64,000 nucleotides of DNA from assembly GCA_038503075.1 (NCBI GenBank), contig JBCAML010000002.1, positions 3,658,001 through 3,722,000 on the forward strand, in the 5' to 3' direction. This DNA is from Gyromitra esculenta. Lineage: Eukaryota; Ascomycota; Pezizomycetes; Pezizales; Discinaceae. How positions within the stretch are numbered: the stretch's first letter is position 1; each line of letters begins with the position of its first letter. The notes under the pieces are model-generated. The model did not search any database. It worked only from the letters and a program-made list of their open reading frames with translations, and was not told the DNA's origin. The position numbers were made by a program, and so were the translations under genes. Positions 1 through 11,610 of this stretch are shown piece by piece.

Positions 1-83
1 AGATGCTAGATTAACAGTATATGGGCAAGGCTAGTGTAATATACCGGTACTTGGAAATCATAAAAGGTAACTGCCCCGGAAAC

Positions 84-89
84 AAAAAA
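84..89 (-). terminator. RNA polymerase III terminator of tRNA-Asp
   Basis: Read on the minus strand, a run of six T residues begins five bases after the 3' end of the tRNA. Runs of at least four or five T are the usual Pol III stop. Confidence 0.75.
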
Positions 90-94
90 GTTTT

Positions 95-174
95 CTCTCT
101 GGCGGGGAATCGAACCCCGGTCACTCGCGAGCACACATGACAGGCGAGTATACTAACCTCTATACTACCAAAGA
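95..174 (-). tRNA. tRNA-Asp (GTC) with 8-nt intron
   Basis: The minus strand folds as a complete cloverleaf. The 7-bp acceptor stem is TCTTTGG with CCAGAGA (one G-U pair), followed by discriminator G. The D-arm region is TAGTATAGAGGTTAGTATA, the anticodon stem CTCGC/GCGAG, and the T-arm CGGGG-TTCGATT-CCCCG. The anticodon loop reads CTGTCA, with anticodon GTC. It is followed by eight extra bases (TGTGTGCT) before loop position 38, which is the canonical place for a nuclear tRNA intron. The spliced length is 72 nt, as expected for tRNA-Asp. It would decode aspartate GAC/GAU codons. The clean arms and a downstream T-run support a functional gene. Confidence 0.93.
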
Positions 175-199
175 TTATGCTTTTCAGCACTTTCTAAAA

Positions 200-3100
200 A
201 ATTTGAAAGCAACCGTGTTTCATCATTCGAACTTGGACGTCAATTACTTGTTAGGGTATTCTCTAAAAAGTAAGTCGCTTAATTCTATTATTTATAGAAT
301 TATTTTCAAGCTGGCAGCGCACCCGTTTGCGTACTTTGCAGCGCCCTTCTGGAACTCTAGGCTCTAGGTGGCCGTCGTGGACGCCTTTTTGGTCGATCTT
401 AAGATCTTAGTCTCACAGTCGACTTGTCACGTGACAATCATCTCCTGCACCTGTGGTTGCGCAGGGCACAGGGCGCAGGGCTAGGGTTTGGATCGTTACC
501 ATTTTTTCGCTGTCACTCTTTTCGCCGACAATCTTTTCTTATTTTTCCTTTTACTATCTTGGCCCACAGCCTTTTCTTATTTGTTTTAGCTATTATTTGA
601 ATTATTTGAACGGCCTACTGCGCACCCTCGAATAAACAAGCAAATCTATCTTAACGAGATAGCATATCGGGCTTTGACGAATGGCCTCTGGCTCCACCAA
701 AACCCCTGCTTTTAGCGGAATGGACATCTAATCGCGAGACTATGAAGATTTCCCTGTTCTCACTTTTCAATCTTTAAATCCTGTCTTCGTAGGCCTTGGA
801 ATATTAATCAACGGCGCGTCCGGAACCGTGTGATTGGAATCTACAATCTACCCACAGATTGAAGTCTACTAGAGATATCGATGGTTACTGATATCGATAG
901 AGATAACCGGCATGAACAGTGACAGTAACTATGCTGACAATTATACGGGCGAAGGTAGCGTCGACGAGGGGAGAGTACACTTCTGGCGAGAGATACAGGT
1001 AATGTCATCGAGCGTCGTTTGATGAACCCTAACTCGGGGTGGCTAGCTGCATCGGCCCAAAGCAGACCCCCTTGGACACCTTTATGAGTTTCGACTGTAG
1101 CTATACTATGACTAAAGGCTACATGTCTAGTTATCTAGCTTCTATAAGTTGTTGAAGTCAATCATGTGCCATCACTCGATTGGAGTAGTAGGTGCGAGAG
1201 ATGTCAATTGCTTGTATTGTTTACTTCTCTGGACTACCTAACCCAACGGAAAATGTTGAATATAATGAATAGGTATGTGATATTCAGTCTCGAGTAAAGT
1301 GCAGGAGGGGAAAGAGAATAGAAAAGTGGGGATAGAGCTCCATACTAGTAATACTCAGAGTCGCTGAAGTTCTCGCCTCATCACGTCATCTTGCATCATC
1401 GTGGTCACGGATAACTCTGTTCCGCTCGGATCTCCGCTAAACCCGTATCCGTCCTGAGAGAAGTCTATATCCTGAGAGTCTTAGCTAACCGAGGAGTCAG
1501 GAAATCAGACAATACCTCGTAGACGATCAACACAGCACACGGTCTTAACTTTTGACTTCCATCTAGATCCCTTAACGTGACTATCTGAGTATCCCATGAT
1601 CCTCCCCCCTATACGCCTCTTGATCCTGCATGCCCGTGTACAATTCCTCTTAATTCTCAGCCCTATTTGGGCCATGAGGACTGGCAAAGGTTTTGGTCAG
1701 CTGCAGCCGTGCCCTGTTTCTTTTACAAGACCCTGCTATCTTTTAAGGAACCAACTGTAGAGTTGATATGATAAACATACAATTACTTGTCCAGACAGTA
1801 GTCTGTTCACTGTTTCTGTGCCTAGAGAAATACATTGTTGTATGTGTGAAGAAGCTTTGATTTTACTCAGGAACTCCATGATATTACAAACTACTAACTG
1901 CTATTTGGGTTCGATGATGAGTACGTTCGGATAGAGTGATCTAAAGTAAAATGTGTTTAGTCTAGCAGCACACGTAGTTCTTTCATAACCTTAACATTCT
2001 GTAAGTGATTTGAGATGGGACGCTTATGATGTGGGCAATGTAAATATATCCTTAGGTCGGCTAACAATTTGCTTACATGTAGCTGTAGTGGGTGGAGCTC
2101 TTTCAATCGGTGCCTTGTGGTTTAGGCTCTAGGGTAACGTAGATCGTAAGTGCAAAACGTTTTCTTACGCAGGGGTGTCACACTACCAATATGGAGCGAA
2201 TGCAGCACGTCTGAATGGGTCAAATATAGTTTATCTGTTATTGTGGAGACACATGTTTTGCATGTATAGTTAGATAAGACCCGACATTGATCCTCGCCTG
2301 TGAAAGAAGGCTAGGGCGACCGGACTATCCGAGACAAGTTCGGCTGGAAAGGATGAGTAAGCCGCGCATACTCCGATGCCGCATAACTTGAACTTGAAAA
2401 TGCGTGTTCTAGGTCGGATATAGCCATATCGACTTACTGATTGGCCAACCTGATACCCTTTAATTCAGGTTCTTCATGACGTATCCGAGTAAACTCAGCT
2501 AAAAGGAGAAAGGGTACTCAAGGTAGGTAGGTAGAGTGATATGAGCGTTTGATGGGGCCGGTGAAACACTCATAAGTCACCTATCTTTGCCCTACAGCGT
2601 GCGGCAGCCATGAATATGCTTTTTCTGTCAGCATTACTAGATTGGGTTGGGCTTTCTGGTGGGGCTGGGCGCCAGCTAAGTATTTGTTTCAGTGGCGTCT
2701 GCTATGAATCTCATTCTCATGTATGATTCCAAACCTAGCACTGTGCACGACTCCGGATACCTCAATGGTGAACAAGGCTTATAGTTATTGGTTTCGTTAT
2801 CTACAATTCAAAGAGGGTAGGTTTCTGCGTGATCGAATCATGTACAGCTAAATCGCCCTATGAAATGTGTCGATAAGAATATTCCTCCTGCAAGGGTGCG
2901 TATGGCTGCATGATTGAACCAAGACGTTCTTTATATGTGGGAAAATAAGAATATCACTTTAAAGGAAGATACTAAACACTCTTAATGTTTTTGCCATTTC
3001 TCGTAATGCATTCTAGCTAAGCATACCTGGATCTGAAGCTGATCTAAAAGACCGCGATGTTCACCGTCACTTTGTTGGAATTCAGAATGCTCAGCTCCTC

Positions 3101-4200
3101 TACTAATCTGCACCTCCATACGGGCCTAGGCTAGTTCGGAACTGTTGTTCACTACGAGTAGACTCGGAAAAACGGACATGGTGGATTTTTGGGTCCATAT
3201 CAGTTTACAAGGGGCCAACCAGTTAGAAGACTAGCGTGAGAGATAGAGGTGTTACACTGTGATGTATTTGAACCTTCACCATGAACTATTCTTTCGGGCT
3301 ATACGATAGCGCCCGACCCGACGAATGCCTTCTTATCCCGCCTACGCAGCGTTCTATTGTGAACGAATATTGCTCCAGATGTTGGATACCTCTGGACCAT
3401 CAGTAGCGAAATATTTGAAAGATCAGAAGAGAGCAGGGATACGATTACCAAGTCACTGCCAAAATCTCTACGACTACTCTATAATTCTCTCGAGTTTGAT
3501 TTAACCACATCCATTTCGCTGGGAGGTTTATTATTGTCTGTATCTTGATAGCTAAATAATAATACAATAAAGTTTGTCTTATTCTGTCCAGAAACGGCTG
3601 AGCTAGCGCCAACGCATTCTCTCCACCACCCGCAGGGTTGCTCACCAAAGGGCAGGGGTTTAGATCTTATACTTATTTATACTGAACAGTTGTGCTTGGG
3701 TTGAGATCAAGTAACGTAGTAATTTTTTTTTATCCAAACGAGAAGCATAATTTATCCTCAGCTTCAGTACGAGAGAGAGTGGTGGTGTTCCGGAAATCTC
3801 AGTACGACGAAGGATAGCACAATCTGAAATGAATAAAGGACCTAAGACAGGCTTTAGCGTCGCACTATCTTAGTATTCATTTTGAGCTGAGGCCTATACT
3901 CCTTTCCTTTAGCTGAACTCAGGACTGTAAGTAGTTTTCGACTCAATTGGAGCTGAGAAACACGCCATACATGATGAAATGCAGAATCTCAACCCATCGA
4001 CCCGCCAACGATGATTATCCTTCTACCCACACCCAATTGCCTAAGTTATTTTCTGTCAATCGAGCCCTATGATAAAACGAAGTAAAACAACTTGCTGTGA
4101 AAATTAGGATATAAATGGGCTAGAATTCCCTCTCAATGTCAGCTAAAACTCCAGAAATCCTTGGTCTATCGAAGCACTACACACACAACAACCTCCGATT
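200..4200. other. intergenic, no supportable gene
   Basis: About 4 kb with only short open frames (60-76 codons) that show no recognisable domain or repeat pattern. There is no credible exon chain, tRNA or repeat array. A very short frame at 681-731 begins with a good ATG but stops after 16 codons. I see no coding evidence. Confidence 0.6.
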
Positions 4201-4248
4201 TATTTATTCATTACTTGATTCGGCGTGTCCACAATCACTTATACAAGT

Positions 4249-5001
4249 ATGACCAAATATCAGATTACCACCAGGAACAAGGGCCTTAAACCCCATAACT
4301 TTTTCCTCTACGCCAAAAAGTCAGAACTTGGGAACGGCGGTCCCGATGTCTTCCAAGCTGCTATGGCCAGTCAAGGGACTGGTCCAGGTGGGGATATCGT
4401 ATTTGAATTCACCCACGATCTCTACGCCATCTGCGGGGATGTGAGGTTGGAGAATGGTGTTAGCATTGAGGAGTCTGTTGTGGCAACTCGTCCTATCACT
4501 CTCGGTCGAACCGGCAATCCCCCGGTCCCTGGTACTACTTTTGGTATCTCTGTGAGCAAATCCGCAGTGCAGTTTTCAGACACATTGCCCACCGCCTCAG
4601 CCGGCCCAGGCTCTTTCAAGATTGAGACTAACACCGATTTCGACGAAGAAAGTTGTATGTTACTCCAAAGATACAATCCATTTTAAACCCTAACTAGTTA
4701 CTCACAAACACTACTCTATAAAGCAAACATATTCGCTAGCATCGCTAGCAAGAACTCGACTGGCGATGGCTATACCACCAACGCCGTTTTCAGTCTCGAT
4801 CCTGGTGTTACATACACCGTCCAGCCGCACCTCATACACTATGTCGCCACTGGAAATTATACACCTGGCACACTTATCGGTGTAACTGATCTCGGAGATC
4901 CCCTCCAAATCAACTATCAAAACGACACCAATTCCGTTAAAGCGGAGTACACTAAGAATGGATCGTACACGGAGCCCACGTATACCACGAAGCAAGCTTA
5001 A
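4249..5001 (+). CDS. uncharacterised fungal protein, two exons
   Basis: Two exons (4249-4654 and 4724-5001) are joined across a 69-nt intron with donor GTATGT, branch CTAAC and acceptor AAG. Splicing removes a stop and gives a 227-residue protein. I chose the ATG at 4249 because it is the first in-frame ATG and has A at -3. The protein starts MTKYQITTRN, lacks a signal peptide or membrane segment, and is rich in Gly, Thr and Ser with alternating hydrophobic residues, which suggests an all-beta fold. The segment DLYAICGDVRLENGV recalls, from memory only, small secreted-like or cytosolic hypothetical proteins common in ascomycetes. No function can be assigned. It stands alone, with no neighbour within 2.5 kb on either side. 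Confidence 0.72.
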
Positions 5002-7570
5002 GCGCACATAGTGCATGCCACGCCGCACGGGACAAATTTGGTTAACGTTGGATTGAGCCGGATGGGGCGGAGAATTTTCAAAGGACTTTCTGTTATCTAG
5101 GGGTTGATTTTCCTCTATTGGGGGGATGACTGTCTTTTATTTGGAGGTTAAGGTTATATGAAATACAAGTAAGCTATAGGCAATCAAATTTATGTCGCTC
5201 TTTAAGATACGGTCGTATGATGCTGGGGTTTATGAACGTGTACCATCACTATCGATTTCTCCCCGAGAGGAGCCTTGACCTAGGAGTCAATGTCTACAAA
5301 CAGCTTATTTTTATAATACCAACCCGGTTTCTTGATTCTTAAGCAGGATCATCTCAGTAGAATTTACGTCGGGTTTCTCCTCTTGACTTCTGCACGCAAT
5401 CGAGATCGTTACGAAGTCTTCGATGCGTGCCTGTGACCCTTTATGAATAAAGTTTCGCAATATCTTCTTTCTAAAGCATAAACTTAGGGCAGTAGTGAAC
5501 TACTCTTAAACAGCTGCTTTGAGAAGTAGATGTTCTTGCAGGGGCCTAATTATTTACGCATAACTATATATGCATATAGTTGCTGTGCACGTGACGTTAG
5601 TAGATCTCGGTAGCAGTCGTCTCCCGTTCACAACACATCAGCCCACGATCATTTCACCACTACTGTTTATTCCATCGCTGTTCTATCTACACATTAAGTT
5701 TCGATTTGAAGCTGTCTGGGTTAAGTTCTATAGGTTGCGGCCTTTGAAGTGTAGACCTTGTTGCTACCCAACTTTACCCCCGTCACAATTTTTTCAAATT
5801 AGCTAGTGCCAAACCCTTGGTAAAATAGTTTCACTGGATGACATCCTGTCGATATTCTGAAGGCATCAGACTTAGTCTAGAGGCCGCTAGATCGCGATCT
5901 GGAAGAAATAGCCTGCTTTCAAACAAGCTACCAAATATACATTTTTTTTTTCAAGACCCTTCACTCCACAGCATGCACACTCGGCAACCTTGATTCCTGC
6001 GAGCACAATCCACAACTTTCAGTGATGGATTTGGAATTTAATAATGAACTATTATACTAAAGAATGTCATTTAGGATTTAGGTAAAAAATTTCACCCGCC
6101 AAGATAGCCTAAAAACCCCAGTCACTTTAGTTGCTTCTGGTAGCTATTCAGAGTATTATTTACTCTTACTTAAGCACACGGGTTGGAAGCTTGCTCCTAA
6201 ATTATTTAGCATCTAAGTCTGGGACCTCCAGAATATCGACGGGGTATCTTCCACTATTCTAATCATGTGAAGTAGTCGACTACACTGCCAAAGTTTGCCG
6301 CTAGATTTTACAAATTATCCCATCCCTTCGTTCGTATTCAAAGTGCATGACTAGGGCAGCACGACACCTACCTCAGATTCCTTGATTCCTTGAGTGATAG
6401 TGGATGCCATTCCGCAAAAATCTAAAGCACTTTAGAGTAGTAAAGTAGGCTGAGACACACTAGATAACCAATGTGACAGCTTCATAATGTAGATATCTGA
6501 AGCCTTCCAGATCCCTAGAAGGGAAACGATATATTTGTAAAGCGGAACGGCCACTTTGCAAGTAGGATTTAATTGAATAGGGATCATAACGCATATATAT
6601 TTTCTTAGGTCCGAAATTCCTATGCCTCAATTTAATTACTGCTATTATGGTTCGATCTGTATATACCTTTATAACGGTGATCCCTATTGATGGTAAAGAG
6701 AGGTTTATGCGTCTTTGCCGTTGTTACGGACGCTTTTTACGTATAACATCGAGTTAAGGGTATAAGGGATAGATAGATAGATAGATAGATTAATCATACA
6801 CGCATCCAACCTCATGGGTTATGACGGTTAGGGTATAAGGGATATAGTGGGTGTCGAGTAGGTGATAAATTATTTTACGGGTATCACTCAGCATCATTAA
6901 TAGGGGGTCTTAGTGCAAGAGCAGCTCATAGATCTAATTACCCTGTCGACCCTTACTCTCCGCTATACTTAGTATCCTTCTGCTGGGGCATGTCCGGCTG
7001 TTGTCGATTCAGAGGGTAATATGGGCAACACTTCTCCCTTCCGCTTATTAGATACCGGATTCTAGTATATAGTCAACGAGTAGAATTCTTTCCGAAAAAA
7101 GGAAGGGAAAAAAAACTAGGACTATCCACCCCTCGACTTTCTGAGCTTAATAAAATTTTATCTCTTGGTTTTGGCATAGGATACTGTGAGGGGCCAGAAA
7201 ATCTACGTATACAGGTTTACTGGGTATGTGATAAATGTGGCTAACTCCGATCAATTACGGATATCGTGGAGCCAGGACAGAAGCATAAGCGCTTTAGTAG
7301 AAATCCGTGTGGTTGTTTCTAGATAACGCATGTATGTACACGGTGAGATAAATCTTCCGTTTGCAGCCCGAAACAGGGCTACCAATTTATATAGGACCAT
7401 CAATCTATATGCCGATGGGGTGGGAGTGCTCTCTTTTGATGTATCGCTATCCAGGACTTAAATCAAATAGTAAGTTATCATTTGCCCATAACGTGTCGGA
7501 TTCTATAACATACCCAAATTTATTTTGTGGCCACTTACAGCAAATCTTCAGTTCACGATCCAGCTCAAGT
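5002..7570. other. intergenic, no supportable gene
   Basis: No exon chain, tRNA or recognisable mobile element was found. It holds a short GATA-type microsatellite (6768-6790), and the 13-base string GGGTATAAGGGAT occurs twice nearby (about 6758 and 6832). Confidence 0.55.
6768..6790. repeat. (GATA)n microsatellite
   Basis: About 5.75 uninterrupted copies of the tetranucleotide GATA/AGAT. Confidence 0.9.
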
Positions 7571-8347
7571 TTAAGGATCCGCATTTGATGGAGGCGGAAG
7601 TTGAGGTATCTTCGATTGTTCGAGATGCGACAATAAGTCTAGTTGGAACTCAGGAACTGCTCTGAAAAACATGCCCAATTCACTCTTCTTATCAATGACA
7701 CCATCCTTCAAATATTTCTCGCGGTGTGCTTCCCATTTCATTGCAAAATCCTTCACGAGGAGTTTTCGTAGTTCGTCCGTTTCTGAGGTAGTGTTATTGT
7801 ATATCTTCTCAATAACTTGGATACGCTCCTGGAAGCTTAATTGCGAGGCGCCCGGTGGGTCTTTCAGTATATTATAGATTTGAGTAATCGCGTAGTTCTT
7901 GAGCGTGTTAACTTCGTACTTCACCCCGAAACAATAGAGTTTTGCGTTCATAAGGATCTTTGACGATGCTTTCTCAGGAACTGTGTAGCTTGGGTCTTGA
8001 GGCTTCGAGTAGATGAATTCCAGGAATAGTCTCACGACGGCGGGATCTTCTTCGGAAAGTGGAACATTGTCGATCGGAATCCAACACCAACCCAATTTAT
8101 TGACATCAGAAGGTATATCAGATAGCCGTTTTGTCCAATACGGAGCACTCGCAATAAGTACGTCAATATGAACATAGTATTCTGTCTTTTCCGAACCGAC
8201 AAACAGTGTAACCATGCGACTTCTATAAGGGCTTTATATAGCAATCACATGTTAGCGAAATCACTAGTTTTATAGAATCTCTGGATGCGTTTCGTTTAGG
8301 TTGATGACTTACTCTTGCTCAGAGATAAGTCTTGCTTTTGGCGGCAT
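7571..8347 (-). CDS. BTB/POZ domain protein
   Basis: Two minus-strand exons: 8347-8313 (MPPKARLISEQE, split codon) and 8222-7571. They are joined over a 90-nt intron with donor GTAAGT, branch CTAAC and acceptor TAG, giving 228 residues. After the short N-terminal tail, the pattern VTLFVGSEKTEYYVHIDVLIASAPYW is split by nothing and matches the opening strand and helix of a BTB/POZ fold. The later EEDPAVVRLFLEFIYS segment matches the family's central helix. BTB domains dimerise and often act as adaptors for cullin-3 ubiquitin ligases or in transcription complexes. No Kelch, MATH or zinc-finger region is present, so this is a BTB-only protein of the type abundant in filamentous fungi. The second helix of the domain and the C-terminal half are helical with no known motif. 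The upstream start is preferred to the internal ATG at 8215 because the intron signals are excellent and the frame is kept. Confidence 0.8.
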
Positions 8348-8727
8348 GGTAACGGTAAAGTCTTCAACTAAAGCCCAAGGTGGATTTCAAAGACTCACAG
8401 AAGTAAAGTTGGTTCGTGCAATCAACCCGCACAAAATCTTGAAAATGATGAAGACATTTATATGTTATATCCATACATAGTATTCAGGCCTCCTCACATT
8501 TCTGCGTTGACTGGGCCTATCCAAAAGCTAGAAGGATGCCTGAGGCTCCGTCGCGATGAATAGATACACCTGCAGGTTCAACCAAGATGCTATGCTATCG
8601 CATGGTAAAATCTGCCGATTTCAATTTAATGCAGTGCTTGCCGGTCGAGAGCTAAGCTGTTGCGGTGGGTTCCTGTTGCAGTGGCCTCTATGAAGTGTAA
8701 ACTTAAGAGATGTCGCATATCATAGTA
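8348..8727. other. upstream region of the BTB gene, nothing else seen
   Basis: Intergenic DNA between the BTB start codon and the Tc1/mariner-type MITE. It probably includes the BTB promoter, but I see no clear TATA box or further gene. Confidence 0.4.
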
Positions 8728-8897
8728 CAGTGCCAAAAAGGGGGGTGTGATTGGTACAGCATTTTTACGGTATTCTAAAAAATGCTGTATTAATTCCGTA
8801 GCGCTACGGGATTTGCCAGCAAATGCAGCAGCGCTGCAGAATTAATCCAGCATTTTCTAAAAATACGGCAGTAGATCCACCCCTTTTTTTGGTACTG
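8728..8897. mobile_element. Tc1/mariner-type foldback MITE
   Basis: A 170-bp element whose ends are near-perfect inverted repeats, CAGTGCCAAAAAGGGGGG and the complement of CCCCTTTTTTTTGGTACTG. It is flanked on both sides by TA (8726-8727 and 8898-8899). CAGT termini with a TA target duplication are the hallmark of Tc1/mariner transposition. The complementarity continues through most of the element (blocks around AAAATGCTGTATTAATTC and CGTAGCGCTACGG), so the whole unit can fold into one long hairpin. It has no coding capacity and is probably mobilised in trans. Confidence 0.82.
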
Positions 8898-9189
8898 TAG
8901 ACAAAGCTCTCGGGATGACAATATTTCTAGCGCTGCAACCAGGTTCTTCGAGCAGGCTTTCCCACTGACCAATCAGAGCCTGTTGAGGAATTCTTGGGAT
9001 TCTGTGGCCTTCTAGATCTCTAGATCCACCACTTGATAAATGCGGGAGGAAATTCAGTAAATTCTACCGCAAATGGTTTGTATGTGTAAAAGGTTCTGGT
9101 AGATGTACTTTAGCAGAAGCGAGGTTTGCTAGTGTAATGTGGGTAGAAAAGGGTGACCTATCACCGCTGGGAGCGGTTAACCGCGATAA

Positions 9190-9480
9190 CTACATGCACA
9201 ACTGCGTTCGACAAGACCCTGCGGTTTTCGAAGTACCACGACACAACGGGCTTGAGATTAATGGGCAGAAATCAACCAAAATATTTGATATTCAATGGAA
9301 AGAAAAAATATAAGACAATTAGCTACATATGCGATGTATTTAAGTAGTAATAAAGGTAGAATAAAATTCTACTTTATTTTTAAAGAAGGCTTACCATCAT
9401 CATCTGGTTGCATTGCGGTACTTCAAAAACCGCAGGGACTTGTTGGACACAACTGCACAACCGCGTCCCAGAAGTCTTTG
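9190..9480. mobile_element. foldback MITE-like element, copy 1
   Basis: Arms at about 9193-9247 and 9407-9480 are inverted copies of each other. Both contain, in one orientation, a block close to CAAGWCCCTGCGGTTTTYGAAGTACC next to GTTGTGTCC or CGTTCGAC. The centre (about 9250-9400) is A/T-rich and non-coding. The right arm continues through CGCGTCCCAGAAGTCTTTGCACAC, which recurs inverted as the left end of the neighbouring copy. I could not fix the target duplication. Confidence 0.55.
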
Positions 9481-9665
9481 CACACTAACTGCCTGAGAGC
9501 ACAGTAACAAGTCACTAAACTAAGCTGTAAGAGATTAAATAAAAGGGGGGATATATATAGTTATTAGCATACTAGGCCTACGTAGTATAGTGATTAGATA
9601 ATCCCTTTATAGCAAAACCTTACTTTAAATCTGCTGGTAGTTAGGCTTGGTAGAGTACCAGTAGA

Positions 9666-9960
9666 GTGTAAAGACTTTTGGGACGCGGCTGTACAGTTGC
9701 GTCCAACAAGACTCTGCGATTTTGGGGGTACCACAATGCGATGAAACAACATAGAATCTAACTAAGAGACAAGTTATTACAACTTCCTCTTCTTGTGCAG
9801 CAATAAAAACTCAATTGCATGATGAGTCTATCTTCTCTATTGTGTTTTTAAAGCAAGGGTGTATTTTTTTAATTTTTTTAGAGGGAGTAGCCTAACATCA
9901 TTTGTTGTGTTACGGCACCTCAAAGACTGTAGGGACCTGTTAGACGCACCTGTGCCTGCT
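9666..9960. mobile_element. foldback MITE-like element, copy 2
   Basis: The left arm (about 9666-9745, GTGTAAAGACTTTTGGGACG onward) and the right arm (about 9893-9958) are diverged inverted repeats. Both are related to the arms of the copy 200 bp upstream. The centre is A/T-rich with poly-T runs. Its right end abuts another MITE type at about 9966. Confidence 0.5.
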
Positions 9961-9965
9961 AAGAG

Positions 9966-10195
9966 TACAGGGTAAGTCTAGTAACAGGTGGCGGTGCAGC
10001 TTTTTCTCTATGAGTGCTAGCTCAAACTCACCTAAATTCCATAATCTTTCTTACTAACTTTGTTTGATGTTTAGGTATTCTTAATCCATTTGATATATCT
10101 ATTGGGTCTCTGGGGAAGCTGTGGAGGAAAGAAAGAATTGAGATCTCTCAATTGCACCGCCACCTGTCACCAGACTTACCCCTACACCCGTAGTA
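9966..10195. mobile_element. MITE with GTGGCGGTGCA inverted ends, copy 1
   Basis: About 230 bp bounded by inverted repeats. The left end reads GGGTAAGTCTAGTAACAGG then TGGCGGTGCAG; the right end is the complement of TGCACCGCCACCTGTCACC followed by AGACTTACCCC. A diverged second copy lies at 19175-19402, with the same ends and partly similar interior (for example a GAATTGAG-like block before the right arm). It has no coding capacity. Confidence 0.65.
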
Positions 10196-11610
10196 AGTGC
10201 TTCCTACCAAAATATAGCTAATAACCAAAGCAAAGATCCACTAGTTTCGGAGAAACTAATACTAGAATATACCTTGGAGATTACATTTCGGTAGGTGGCT
10301 GACGGTGGGCGGCTGACGGTGGGTTGCTTTGGGAAAGTTCGACTGTATGGCACGATAATCCAGATTCCCGTGAATAAATTCTTCGCATTTGTAGTATGGA
10401 ATACCTAGCAGGTCTTTCTTCCCTAGTTACCTTCGAAACGCCTAGTTGTGGGGGATCATAATTTTCTGTAGAGTAGAGCCGCGCATATAGTACTTGCTAA
10501 AAAATAAAACATGGCTTCGGGGTACAAAGCAACAACACGGAACTACATGAGAGTCTAAACTACAAGATAAACCCTAAACCGAGAACACACTACGAAAATT
10601 ATCAACAAAATACAGGAACAAACTCGCCTACTCAAACAAATCCATTTCTATGTACCTAAGATGCTTGTTGTTGAATTTATTATTCTCTAATTTTGATGAT
10701 GACTGTGGTTGCGGCACTCGTACTCCGAAGCCATATTAAATTTTTTCAGGGTTAGGGATATGCATACGTAGCTGCTGCATGTCTCGTCGCAACCACATGC
10801 TCGTTCACCCTATCGCTACCTTCAATACGAATTGCGGTAATGCCGCCTCAGGTTGAGAAACAACACATAGCAATTCGCGGGTGGAATCGATACCGTACTA
10901 TCTTGCCTATAGCGAACACCGGGGGTAACCTAGAAAAAAAAATTAATATTTGAATATAAATTTCAGAACTAAGATTTGAATCTTGCAATTCAACGATAGC
11001 AGAGTGAAGATCAATGCGTGTAAATTCGCGAAACTTTACAGACTCTCTGTCTGTTGCAATATGTAGACAGGCGAAAGATTTGGTGGGGGACTTGGGGACT
11101 CAAAGTTAGTGCTTCAGCTAATATTGTTCAATAGCACTGCTTAAAGCCAAAAGCTAGCCTGAAAATGTTGATTTGGCTTATCGAAAGCTAGACCAGTTAC
11201 CAACAACCCCCCCGGTCGGTTGTTCCCACTATAGGCGAGATAATACGGTGTGCGAGAAAATACTCAGTGAAGGGCTGATATGTCAATGCTCTACCCCGCC
11301 AGCTAGTCACGGGTAATCGGCGGATCCTCTGTGGCGCGATCAAAGACCTCTAGCTGGCTTCAATCTCGAATTTCGGGACCGGAACTCATGTCAACGTACT
11401 TACGTGTAACTGGGGGGAGGAATTAATAACTTTACATATAATTCTGCTTGCCGAACACGCGCAGGAGAGGTTGAGATCCCCAAATATCCAAACTATCCTT
11501 CTCAAACCTCTTAATATTCAAAGAAAAAGCGGTACCCCGGTTTGAACAATCTCTAAATCCTCAGTGACAACGTGGAAAGCACACTAGATACGAGTTTAAG
11601 GGAAACAGCT
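10196..11610. other. intergenic, no supportable gene
   Basis: No exon chain was recognised. A small direct duplication of a GGTGGGCGGCTGACGG-like unit occurs near 10290-10325. The last part is the presumed promoter of the ankyrin gene. Confidence 0.5.

Noticed and set aside
453..635. 60-codon frame with hydrophobic residues near the left edge
   Set aside because: No start context, splice partners or domain. This length is expected by chance.
5570..5806. 78-codon frame in intergenic DNA
   Set aside because: No recognisable pattern and low-complexity hydrophobic content. Not supported as a gene.
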